A stretch of 64,000 nucleotides of DNA from Bradyrhizobium sp. Gha (GTDB lineage: Bacteria; Pseudomonadota; Alphaproteobacteria; Rhizobiales; Xanthobacteraceae): positions 1 through 64,000 of the forward strand of contig NZ_FOQM01000038.1 in assembly GCF_900113735.1 (NCBI RefSeq), written 5' to 3'. Each line of letters opens with the position of its first letter. The first letter of the stretch is position 1. A model generated the notes under the pieces. The model did no database searches. It was not told where the DNA came from and was given only the letters and a program-made list of their open reading frames with translations. This document shows positions 52,548 to 60,545 of this stretch, one piece after another. A program made the translations under genes and the position numbers.

Positions 52548-55211
52548 CTATTTCCTCTCCGCCAGCTTCTTCATCGCCGCCTTGATCGAGGTGGCCGCAT
52601 CGTCATAGCCTTCCCAGGCTTTCGAGCGCGCCAGCAGGCCCGGCACCGTCCGCAACGTATATCGCTTCGGATCGAGATCGCTCTTCACCTGCGCCCACGT
52701 CAATGGCATCGACACCGTGGCGCCGGCGCGCGCACGGGGCGATAGCGGCGCCACCGCCGTCGACATCCGATCATTGCGCAGATAGTCGAGGAAGATCTTC
52801 CCGTTGCGCAGCTTCTTGGACATGTTGAGCAGATAGCGCTCGGGATCCTCATCGGCCATCCACTGGCAGACGCCCTGCGCGAACGCCTTCGCCTCTTTCC
52901 AGCTCACCTTGTCGCGCGCGCCGTGAAGCAGCGGCACCACCAGGTGTAGCCCCTTGCCGCCGGTGGTCTTGCAAAAGCTCTCCATCCCGACATCGACCAG
53001 CCGCTGGCGCATCTCCTTGGCGGCGTCCACGACCTCGGTAAACTTGACGTCCGGCGCGGGATCGAGATCGAACACCAGGCGGCCCGGCGTGTCATAAGCG
53101 TCAGGTGCACAATTCCAGGGATGCAGTTCGACGCCGCCGATCTGTGCGACCGCAGCGAGCCCCTCGACGCGATCGATCTGCAGGTAAGGCTTGCGATCGC
53201 CCGAGACTCTTGCGAGCTCGAGCAGGTTTGACGTGCCCTGCATCGCATGGCGCTGGAAGAAGCACTCTCCTTTGATGCCATCAGGCGCACGGATCAGCGA
53301 GCATGGCCGGCCCTTGAGGTGCACGATCATCCATTCGCCGACGGCCTCGAGATAGCGCGCAAGGTCGAGCTTGGTGACCGGAGCCCCCTCTCCGTCGTCA
53401 GGCCAGAGCTCCTTGTCAGGCTTGGAAATGACGACGCCCATCACTTCGGCGGTGCCGGTCGTCTTCGACGACTTGTCGGCCTTCGGCGCGACGCGCTTCC
53501 GGGCCGAGGGTTTTGCCAGTTTGGTATCGGCAGGGGTTTCCGCCTGGACCTCCTCGGCCGGCTTGTCCTGCCGCAGGCCCTTGAAGGCCGCCTGGCGGAT
53601 ATTGCCGTCGGCGGTGAAACCGGCGAATTCGATCTCGGCCACGAGCTCCGGCTTGAGCCAGTGCACGTCGCGGGTCTTTTTCGGCGCATTCTTGCCGCCG
53701 AAGGGACTTTCCTTGGCCTCCAGGGCCTTCAGCGACGGCATGATCCGAGCGACCTTGTCGGCGCCAAAACCAGTCCCGACCATGCCGACAAAGGCGAGAT
53801 GGTCGCCACGATGCACACCCGCCATCAGCGAACGGAATTTTCCGTCGGTGGTCTTGTAGCCGCCGATCACGACCTCGTGGCCCGCGCGGCATTTCGCCTT
53901 GGTCCAGCTCTCCGTGCGGCCCGAACGGTAGGGTGCGTCCAGCTTCTTCGACACCACGCCTTCGAGCTCGAGCTTGCAGGCCGATTGCAGCACCGCTTCG
54001 CCGCCGCTCTCGAAATGCTCGACATAGCGGATCTGGCTCGACTTCTTCTTGCGCGCCTCCAGCAACTCCTTCAGCCGGTCCTTGCGGTCGCTGAGCGGCA
54101 GACCGCGATAGTCGAGGCCCTCGGCGAACAGCAGATCGAAGGCGAAGAAAATCAGGTCCTCGGTCTTGCCGTCGGACAGCGCGGCCTGGAGCGAGGAAAA
54201 GTTCGGCGCGCCGTTGTGGTCGAGCGCAACAATCTCGCCGTCGATGAGCACATCCGGCAACGCGCCCGCCTCCTTCGCGATCGACGCGAACTTCCCGGTC
54301 CAGTCGAGGCCCTTCCGGGTCTTCAGCGTCGCCTCTCCGTCCTCGACGCGGAGCTGCACGCGGTAACCGTCGAATTTGATCTCGTGACACCAGCCATCGG
54401 CTGCAGGCGGCCGCTCGACCGAGGTGCAGAGCTGCGGCGCGACGAAATCCGGCATCTCCGAGACCTTCTTGGCCTTCGTCGCGGTCGTCGCCTTCGCTTT
54501 AGAGGTCTTGGCGCTCTTCAAAGCGGCCCGCGGCGCCGGCTTGAGCGTGCGCCCCTTGGTCTCGTCGACGCGATTGGATTGCCAGACCGCATCGGCCTTG
54601 CCCTTCGTTCCCTTTGCCAGCATGAACGGCTTCGGTGCCCGCCCCTTGCCCTCGGCGATCTGGTCCATGGCGCGGCCGGAGGCCACGGACTTGTCCTCGG
54701 CCAGAATATCCTGGCCCTCGCTGGCATACTCGTCGCGGTGCTTGATCAGGAGCCAGTTGGTGCGTTTCTCGCCGCCGCGGTTACGCATGCGCACCAGCAC
54801 CCAGCTGCCATGCAGCTTGTCGCCATGCAGCGTGAACTTGAGGTCGCCCTTCCTGAAGCCGGCTTCGGGATCATCGGACTCCCAGGTGCCGCGGTCCCAC
54901 AGCATCACCGTGCCGCCGCCATATTGTCCTTCCGGAATGGTGCCTTCGAAATCGCCGTAGTCGAGGGGGTGGTCCTCGACTTCCACCGCCAGTCGCTTGT
55001 CCTGCGGATTGAGCGATGGGCCCTTCGTCACCGCCCACGACTTGAAGACGCCGTCGAATTCGAGCCTGAGATCGTAGTGCAGCCGGGTCGCATCATGTTT
55101 CTGGATCACGAAACGCCGCTGCTTCGAGGGCGCCACTGCGGTCTTGCCCGACGGCTCGGGCGTCTTCTCGAAATCACGCTTCTTTCGATAGGTGGAGAGT
55201 TTTTGCAGCAC
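52548..55211 (-). CDS. ligD: DNA ligase D (NHEJ multifunctional ligase)
   Basis: An 887-residue enzyme for double-strand break joining. The order is PE (3'-phosphoesterase, about 30-190: HDATRLHYDLRLEFDGVFKS), LIG (about 255-560: nucleophile Lys279 in HEIKFDGYRVQLRV) and POL (about 600-887: GIKGECFFQRHAMQG, GRLVFDLDPAPDVKFTEVV with the metal aspartates). Between PE and LIG lies a Lys/Ala-rich linker. The start is a GTG at 55211. It is divergent from ku, with paired EcfG-like promoters in the gap. Confidence 0.95.
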   Translation of the reverse strand: MLQKLSTYRKKRDFEKTPEPSGKTAVAPSKQRRFVIQKHDATRLHYDLRLEFDGVFKSWAVTKGPSLNPQDKRLAVEVEDHPLDYGDFEGTIPEGQYGGGTVMLWDRGTWESDDPEAGFRKGDLKFTLHGDKLHGSWVLVRMRNRGGEKRTNWLLIKHRDEYASEGQDILAEDKSVASGRAMDQIAEGKGRAPKPFMLAKGTKGKADAVWQSNRVDETKGRTLKPAPRAALKSAKTSKAKATTATKAKKVSEMPDFVAPQLCTSVERPPAADGWCHEIKFDGYRVQLRVEDGEATLKTRKGLDWTGKFASIAKEAGALPDVLIDGEIVALDHNGAPNFSSLQAALSDGKTEDLIFFAFDLLFAEGLDYRGLPLSDRKDRLKELLEARKKKSSQIRYVEHFESGGEAVLQSACKLELEGVVSKKLDAPYRSGRTESWTKAKCRAGHEVVIGGYKTTDGKFRSLMAGVHRGDHLAFVGMVGTGFGADKVARIMPSLKALEAKESPFGGKNAPKKTRDVHWLKPELVAEIEFAGFTADGNIRQAAFKGLRQDKPAEEVQAETPADTKLAKPSARKRVAPKADKSSKTTGTAEVMGVVISKPDKELWPDDGEGAPVTKLDLARYLEAVGEWMIVHLKGRPCSLIRAPDGIKGECFFQRHAMQGTSNLLELARVSGDRKPYLQIDRVEGLAAVAQIGGVELHPWNCAPDAYDTPGRLVFDLDPAPDVKFTEVVDAAKEMRQRLVDVGMESFCKTTGGKGLHLVVPLLHGARDKVSWKEAKAFAQGVCQWMADEDPERYLLNMSKKLRNGKIFLDYLRNDRMSTAVAPLSPRARAGATVSMPLTWAQVKSDLDPKRYTLRTVPGLLARSKAWEGYDDAATSIKAAMKKLAERK

Positions 55212-55265
55212 GACCGGTCCCGCTTCACTTTCGGCATTCAGCCTATCACGGCTAAAGTCCCGCCC

Positions 55266-55290
55266 GGAACCAAAACCCCGGAGGCCGGTT
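55266..55290 (+). promoter_or_regulatory. EcfG-like promoter of ku
   Basis: GGAAC at 55266-55270, 16 bases, then GGTT at 55287-55290. The -35 box is exact and three of four -10 positions match. It overlaps the opposite-strand element at 55274-55298. Confidence 0.55.
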
Positions 55291-55298
55291 GGAGTTCC
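55274..55298 (-). promoter_or_regulatory. EcfG-like promoter of ligD
   Basis: On the minus strand GGAAC (55298-55294), 16 bases, then GGTT (55277-55274). The leader to the ligD GTG would be about 56 bases. Confidence 0.55.
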
Positions 55299-55328
55299 TG
55301 AAAGGCCTTGAAATCACTGGAGAATGGA

Positions 55329-56213
55329 ATGGCTCCGCGCGCCTATTGGAAGGGAACGTTGAAGCTGTCGCTGGTCAGCTGCCCGGTCGTGCTTTATCCG
55401 GCCACGACGGCGGCCGAGAAGACGCGGTTTCACCTGATCAACCGCGAGACCGGCAACCGCCTCAAGCAGCAGATGGTGGATTCGGAAACAGGCGAAGTCG
55501 TCGAGAGCGACCAGAAGGGCCGCGGCTATGAGCTCTCCAAGGGCAAATATGTCGAGATCGAGCCGGAGGAGCTCGAGGCGGTGCAGATCGAGAGCAACCA
55601 CACCATCGACATCGAGAGCTTCGTGCCGAGCGAGGAGATCGACCAGCGTTATCTCAATCACCCCTATTACATCGCGCCCGACGGCAAGGCCGCGATCGAC
55701 GCCTTTGCCGTGATCCGCGACGCCATGAAGGACCAGGATCGCGTCGCGCTCGCCAAGATCGTGCTGACGAACCGCGAGCACATCATCGCGATCGAACCGC
55801 TCGGCAAGGGCCTGCTCGGCACCACACTGCGCTTCCCTTATGAGCTGCGCGACGAGCACGAATTTTTTGGCGACATCAAGAGCCCGAAGATCACCAAGGA
55901 CATGGTCGAGCTCGCCGGCCACATCCTGCACACCAAGGCCGCGCATTTCGATCCGAGCGAGTTCAAGGACGAATACGAGACCGCCCTGAAGTCATTGGTG
56001 AAACGCAAGGCCAGCGGCAAGACGATCGAGCTGCCGGAGCCGGAGGAACGTCCCAGCAATGTCGTCAGCCTGATGGATGCGCTGAAGCAGAGCTTGAAGG
56101 GGCGGGCTGCGAAGAAGACGACGGCGAAGTCGCATCCGCGGCGTGCGACCGGGCGGCACCGCGCCGCGAAGAAGGCGCATCGTTCCACGGCGCGTCACAG
56201 GAAGGCTGGGTAG
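55329..56213 (+). CDS. ku: Ku protein (NHEJ DNA end binding)
   Basis: A 294-residue bacterial Ku homodimer subunit, which rings DNA ends and recruits LigD. The start MAPRAYWKGTLKLSLVSCPV, then RFHLINRETGNRLKQQMVD, HPYYIAPDGKAAIDAFAVIR and LGTTLRFPYELRDEHEFFGD are family-typical. The C-terminus is a long Lys/Arg/His tail (KKTTAKSHPRRATGRHRAAK), as in Ku proteins with extra DNA contacts. The ATG at 55329 was preferred over a start seven codons upstream. Confidence 0.95.
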   Translation: MAPRAYWKGTLKLSLVSCPVVLYPATTAAEKTRFHLINRETGNRLKQQMVDSETGEVVESDQKGRGYELSKGKYVEIEPEELEAVQIESNHTIDIESFVPSEEIDQRYLNHPYYIAPDGKAAIDAFAVIRDAMKDQDRVALAKIVLTNREHIIAIEPLGKGLLGTTLRFPYELRDEHEFFGDIKSPKITKDMVELAGHILHTKAAHFDPSEFKDEYETALKSLVKRKASGKTIELPEPEERPSNVVSLMDALKQSLKGRAAKKTTAKSHPRRATGRHRAAKKAHRSTARHRKAG

Positions 56214-56218
56214 CTCCC

Positions 56219-56298
56219 CGTCATTGCGAGCGCAGCGGCGCAATCCAAAATCTTTCCGCGGAGGGACCCTGGATTGCGTCGCTGCGCTCGCAACGACG
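56219..56298. repeat. Family A palindromic repeat
   Basis: An 80-base copy: left arm CGTCATTGCGAGCGCAGCGG, right arm GTCGCTGCGCTCGCAACGACG within its last bases. It separates the convergent ku and kdpE genes. Confidence 0.85.
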
Positions 56299-56330
56299 AT
56301 GTGGATAGAGCATCGCCCCCAATAGGAACG

Positions 56331-57020
56331 TCAATCCCCCGCCTTCAGCCGGTACCCGATCCCGGTCTCGGTCAGCACGTATTGCGGCCGCTCCGGATCG
56401 GCCTCGATCTTCTGGCGGAGCTGGCGAACATAGACCCGCAGATATTGCGGATCGGTCAGTTCATCCCAGAGCTCCTTGAGCAGGAAGCGATGGGTCAGCA
56501 CCTTGCCGGCGTGCTGCACCAGGACGCGCAGCAGGTCATATTCCTTCGGCGACAGTTTGACGTCGCGCTCGCCGAGCTTGACGATGCGACGAACGAGATC
56601 GACCGAGAGATCGCCGGTGCGAAACACCGGTCGCTCGCCCTGCACCTGAAGCTGGTGCCGGAGCGCGGCGCGCAGGCGCGCCAGAAGCTCGTCCATCCCG
56701 AACGGCTTGGTCAGATAATCATCGGCGCCAAGATCGAGCGCCTGCACCTTGCCGGCCTCATCGCCGCGGCTCGACAGCACCACGATCGGCACGTTGTCAT
56801 TGCGGGCGCGGATGGTACGCAGCAGCTCGTGGCCTTGAATGTCGGGCAGGCCGAGATCGAGGATGATCAGTGCGGGCTCCTCAGCGAGCTTCTCCAGCGC
56901 GATCTTGCCGTTCGATGCCTCCAGGATCTCGTAGCCCTGCGTTGAAAGCCCCATCCGCAGCAATTTGCGGATCGGCGGCTCGTCGTCGATCACTAAAAGC
57001 TTGATCGGGGCAGCACTCAT
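56331..57020 (-). CDS. kdpE: KdpE response regulator
   Basis: A 229-residue OmpR-type regulator. The receiver domain has acidic residues IDDEPP, phospho-acceptor Asp55 (LIILDLGLPD) and the switch Lys (TKPFGMDELLARLRAALRH). The winged-helix DNA-binding domain includes LSPKEYDLLRVLVQHAGKVL. It activates the kdp genes in response to KdpD. The start overlaps the kdpD stop by four bases. Confidence 0.95.
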   Translation of the reverse strand: MSAAPIKLLVIDDEPPIRKLLRMGLSTQGYEILEASNGKIALEKLAEEPALIILDLGLPDIQGHELLRTIRARNDNVPIVVLSSRGDEAGKVQALDLGADDYLTKPFGMDELLARLRAALRHQLQVQGERPVFRTGDLSVDLVRRIVKLGERDVKLSPKEYDLLRVLVQHAGKVLTHRFLLKELWDELTDPQYLRVYVRQLRQKIEADPERPQYVLTETGIGYRLKAGD

Positions 57021-59740
57021 GCGGCGGTATCCAATGCTTGGGCCTGTGCTGGGACCGGCAGACGGATGGTGAGAACCGCACCGCTGCGGTCGCTGCGATT
57101 GGCGGCCGTGATCGTGCCGCGCATCGCCTCGACGAAGCCGCGGGAGATCGCAAGCCCAAGCCCGGTGCCGGGGCGAACATGGTCGCCCTTCTGCACGCGG
57201 TAGAACTTGTCGAACACGCTCTCGACCTCATGGGCCGGAATGCCGGCGCCCTCGTCGGCGATCTCCAGCACGACCTGGTCGTGCTCGCGCCGGCTCTTGA
57301 TCGCGATCGTGGTTTCGGCCGGCGAATATTTTGCGGCATTGTCGAGCAGGTTGAACAGCACCTGCTCGAACAGCACGGCATCGAGCTCGAGCATAGGAAG
57401 ATCAGCGGCGAGGACCAGCTCGACCTTGTGCGCGGCCAATATCTTGGACGCCCGCCGCAGCGCGCTGCCCACGATCTCGCCGAGATCGTGCAGCGCCGTG
57501 TTGGGCACGATGGCACCGGATTCGAGCTTGGTCATATCGAGCAGATTGGCGATAAAGCGGTTGAGGCGCTCGGACTCGTCGATCACGGTCGCGAGCAGAT
57601 CGCGCTTCTCGGTCTCGGACAGTGCGCCGGCGAGATCGCGCATGGTCGAGGCCGCGCCCAGCACGGAAGCAAGTGGCGTCTTCAGATCGTGTGAGATCGA
57701 GGTCAGCAGCGCCGAGCGCAGGCGTTCGGATTCCACGGTGCGCTTGACGCGGTCCATGTCCTCGACCAGCAGCACGCGCTCGATCGCGAGAGCGCCTTGA
57801 TCGACCAGCGCATCCAGCAGCCGGCGCTGGTCCGGCGTCAGCAAAGGGCCGGTACGGTCGTCGTCGATGCCGATGACGCCGATCGGGCCGCGCCCGGTGC
57901 GCATCGGCAGGAACAGGCGCTTGGCGCCCGGCAGCGTATCCGAACCGCGGCCGGCGGAGCGGTCATTGCCCCAGGCCCAGTTGGCAGCGGCGAGGTCGGC
58001 CTGGTCGAGCTGGTCCTCCGGCGGATAGCCTGACTTCACCGTCAAAAGCCCGTCCTCCGGCAGCAACAGGACGACGCGGACCTTCAGCATCAACGCGATC
58101 TGATAGGCCGAGGCCCACAGCACGTCGTCGAGCGTCGCGGTGCCGGCGAGCTTGCGGCTGAAGGCGTAGAGCTGCTCGGTGGTCCTGATGCGGCCGATCG
58201 CGGTGTCGGCCTGCGTGCGCACGCGTGCGGCGACATTCGACACCAGGATCGCGATCAGCATGAAGAAGAAGAACGCCGCGACGTTGGTGGGATCGGTGAT
58301 GGTGAAGGTGTAGACCGGTGGCAAGAAGAAGAAATTATAGGCGAGCGAGGCCGCAAGGCTCGCGAGCAGCGACGGCCAAAGGCCGTAGCGCACCGCGACC
58401 GCGACCACGGCCGTGAGCAGCACGAGATCGACGTTCTCGATGCCGAAGCGCGGCTGGAGCAACTCCGCGGCGCCGAGGCCGACCAGCACGATGCCGAGCG
58501 ATTTCAGATAGGGCAGCGGATTGAACGGCTCGGAGCGCGCGGCGGTCTGCACCGCCGTCTTGGGCGCCGCCTCGCCCGGCAGCTCGTCGCCGGGAATGAC
58601 GTGGACGCTGATATTGCCGGCGCGGCCAACCAGATCATGCACCACGGAGCCGCGCGTCATCTCGAACCAACGCGAGCGGGTCGACTTGCCGATCACGATC
58701 TGGGTGACGTTGTTGCCTTGCGCGAAATTGATGACGTCGTCGGCGATGCGGCGTCCGACCGCGGGGATCGTCAGCGCCTCGCCGCCGAGCGATTCGGCGA
58801 GCCGCAGCGTGTCCGCGAGCCGGTCGCGCTCCTGGTCCGAGAGCTGAAGCGATCGCCGCGTCTCGATCGAGATCGCGGTGAAGGGCGCATGCAGCCGGTC
58901 GGCCAGCCGCTTGGTGTAGCGCACGAGCCCGGCCGCGCGCGGATCCTCGCTGACGCAGACCAGGATGCGCTCGCCCGCGGCCCAGGGACCGGCGATGGCG
59001 TTCGCCTGCATGTGAGTGAGCAGCTGCTCGTCGACCCGCTCGGCCGTGCGCCGCAGCGCGAGCTCGCGCAGCGCGGTCAGGTTGCCCGGTGAAAAGTAAT
59101 GCTCGAGCGCCCGCTCGGCCTGCTTGGGGACATAGACCTTGCCCTCGCGCAGGCGCTGGATCAGGTCGTCCGGCGTGAGGTCGATCAGCTCGATCGCATC
59201 CGCTCGGTCGAAGATCGAATCCGGCACGGTCTCCCGGACCCGGACATGGGTGATCTGGGCGACGACGTCGTTCAGGCTCTCGATGTGCTGGATGTTGACG
59301 GCGGTGTAGACGTCGATGCCGTGGGAGAGCAGCTCCTCGACGTCGAGATAACGCTTGGGATGGCGGCTACCGGCGGCGTTGGTGTGGGCGAGCTCGTCGA
59401 CCAATGCGATGTTCGGTCGCCGCGCGATCACGGCGTCGAGGTCCATCTCCTCGACGATCTGGCCGCGATAGTCCAGCCGCTTGCGCGGGACCACTTCCAG
59501 CCCGCGCACCAGCGCCTCGGTCTCGGCGCGGCCATGGGTCTCGACGAAGCCGACCACGACGTCGATGCCGGCCTTGCGCCTGGCATGCGCGCTTTGCAGC
59601 ATCTCGTAGGTCTTGCCGACGCCGGGGGCGGCGCCGACGAAGATCTTCAGCTTGCCGCTCGCGCCATCCTCCCGGCGCGCGGCTTCCAGCAGCGCCTCCG
59701 GCGACGGACGTTGTTCGGAATCGCGGCGCTGTTGAACCAT
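57017..59740 (-). CDS. kdpD: KdpD sensor histidine kinase
   Basis: A 907-residue sensor. The N-terminal KdpD domain has the ATP loop IFVGAAPGVGKTYEMLQSAH, then a USP-like domain, four hydrophobic segments (AELLQPRFGIENVDLVLLTA, FFFMLIAILVSNVAARVR), a GAF-like region, the HisKA domain (SISHDLKTPLASVLGAASTM) and an HATPase domain. The start at 59740 (MVQQRRDSEQRPSPEALLEA) lies 40 bases after kdpC; a longer frame to 59797 begins inside kdpC and is less likely. Confidence 0.93.
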   Translation of the reverse strand: MVQQRRDSEQRPSPEALLEAARREDGASGKLKIFVGAAPGVGKTYEMLQSAHARRKAGIDVVVGFVETHGRAETEALVRGLEVVPRKRLDYRGQIVEEMDLDAVIARRPNIALVDELAHTNAAGSRHPKRYLDVEELLSHGIDVYTAVNIQHIESLNDVVAQITHVRVRETVPDSIFDRADAIELIDLTPDDLIQRLREGKVYVPKQAERALEHYFSPGNLTALRELALRRTAERVDEQLLTHMQANAIAGPWAAGERILVCVSEDPRAAGLVRYTKRLADRLHAPFTAISIETRRSLQLSDQERDRLADTLRLAESLGGEALTIPAVGRRIADDVINFAQGNNVTQIVIGKSTRSRWFEMTRGSVVHDLVGRAGNISVHVIPGDELPGEAAPKTAVQTAARSEPFNPLPYLKSLGIVLVGLGAAELLQPRFGIENVDLVLLTAVVAVAVRYGLWPSLLASLAASLAYNFFFLPPVYTFTITDPTNVAAFFFFMLIAILVSNVAARVRTQADTAIGRIRTTEQLYAFSRKLAGTATLDDVLWASAYQIALMLKVRVVLLLPEDGLLTVKSGYPPEDQLDQADLAAANWAWGNDRSAGRGSDTLPGAKRLFLPMRTGRGPIGVIGIDDDRTGPLLTPDQRRLLDALVDQGALAIERVLLVEDMDRVKRTVESERLRSALLTSISHDLKTPLASVLGAASTMRDLAGALSETEKRDLLATVIDESERLNRFIANLLDMTKLESGAIVPNTALHDLGEIVGSALRRASKILAAHKVELVLAADLPMLELDAVLFEQVLFNLLDNAAKYSPAETTIAIKSRREHDQVVLEIADEGAGIPAHEVESVFDKFYRVQKGDHVRPGTGLGLAISRGFVEAMRGTITAANRSDRSGAVLTIRLPVPAQAQALDTAA

Positions 59741-59780
59741 CAGTCCAATATAATCATCCTGAAATGCCGAGCCTAGAGCG

Positions 59781-60386
59781 CTACTTCGCGGATGCACGAT
59801 CCAGCGCGAGATTCAGCGCCAGAACGTTAACCCTGGATTCGCCGAGCAGGCCGAGCCAACGGCCTTGGGTGCTGGAGGCGACGAGCTGCTTGAGCTGATC
59901 CTCCGGCATGTTGCGCGCCTTGGCCACGCGCGGTACCTGGAATTCAGCTGCTTCCGGAGAAATATCAGGGTCGAGCCCGCTGGCCGAGGTCGTGACCAGA
60001 TCGGCCGGCACGGCGGCGTTAGGATTTTCCGCTTTCAGCCTGTCCACGTCCTCCTTCAGCCGGTCGGCCAGCGCCTTGCTGGTCGGGCCGAGATTGGAGC
60101 CGCCCGAATTGGCGGCGTTGTAGGGCGCGGACACCGTCTTGGTCGAATCATTGGGATCCGGCGCCAGCGTCGCCGACGGACGGCCGTGGAAATACTTGTC
60201 CTCCTTGAATTCCTGCCCGATCAGGACGGAGCCGAGCACCTTGCCGTCCTTCTCGATCAGGCTACCTTGCGCCTGGGCCGGAAAAACCGCTCCGGCAATG
60301 CCGGTCATGGCGAGCGGATAGGCCAGGCCCGTGATGGCGGTGAACACCAGCAGGAGGACGATGGCGGGGCGGATTTCTCTGAGCAT
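59781..60386 (-). CDS. kdpC: KdpC subunit of K+-transporting ATPase
   Basis: A 201-residue accessory subunit with one N-terminal membrane helix (IRPAIVLLLVFTAITGLAYP). Conserved blocks are IEKDGKVLGSVLIGQEF, YFHGRPSAT, NSGGSNLGPTSKALADRLK and SGLDPDISPEAAEFQVPRVA. It is separated from kdpB by a 159-base gap that contains two repeat elements. Confidence 0.95.
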   Translation of the reverse strand: MLREIRPAIVLLLVFTAITGLAYPLAMTGIAGAVFPAQAQGSLIEKDGKVLGSVLIGQEFKEDKYFHGRPSATLAPDPNDSTKTVSAPYNAANSGGSNLGPTSKALADRLKEDVDRLKAENPNAAVPADLVTTSASGLDPDISPEAAEFQVPRVAKARNMPEDQLKQLVASSTQGRWLGLLGESRVNVLALNLALDRASAK

Positions 60387-60405
60387 GTTGGGTCTCCAGT
60401 TAACT

Positions 60406-60430
60406 CGTCATTGCGAGCGAAGCGAAGTGA
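60406..60430. repeat. Family A repeat, left arm only
   Basis: CGTCATTGCGAGCGAAGCGA is the left arm of family A, followed directly by a family B element instead of its own right arm. Confidence 0.6.
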
Positions 60431-60437
60431 CTCAGCC

Positions 60438-60518
60438 GTCGTTCCGGGGCGATGCGAAGCATCGAACCCGGAACCTCGAGATTCCGGGTTCGCCTCTTCG
60501 AGGCGCCCCGGAATGACG
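60438..60518. repeat. Family B palindromic repeat inside the kdp operon
   Basis: Outer arms CGTCGTTCCGGGGC and GCGCCCCGGAATGACG, inner arms CGAACCCGGAACCTCGAG and ATTCCGGGTTCG. It lies between kdpB and kdpC, which are normally adjacent or overlapping. Confidence 0.8.
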
Positions 60519-60545
60519 GAAAGATTTGCTGCTCGCATGACAGGA

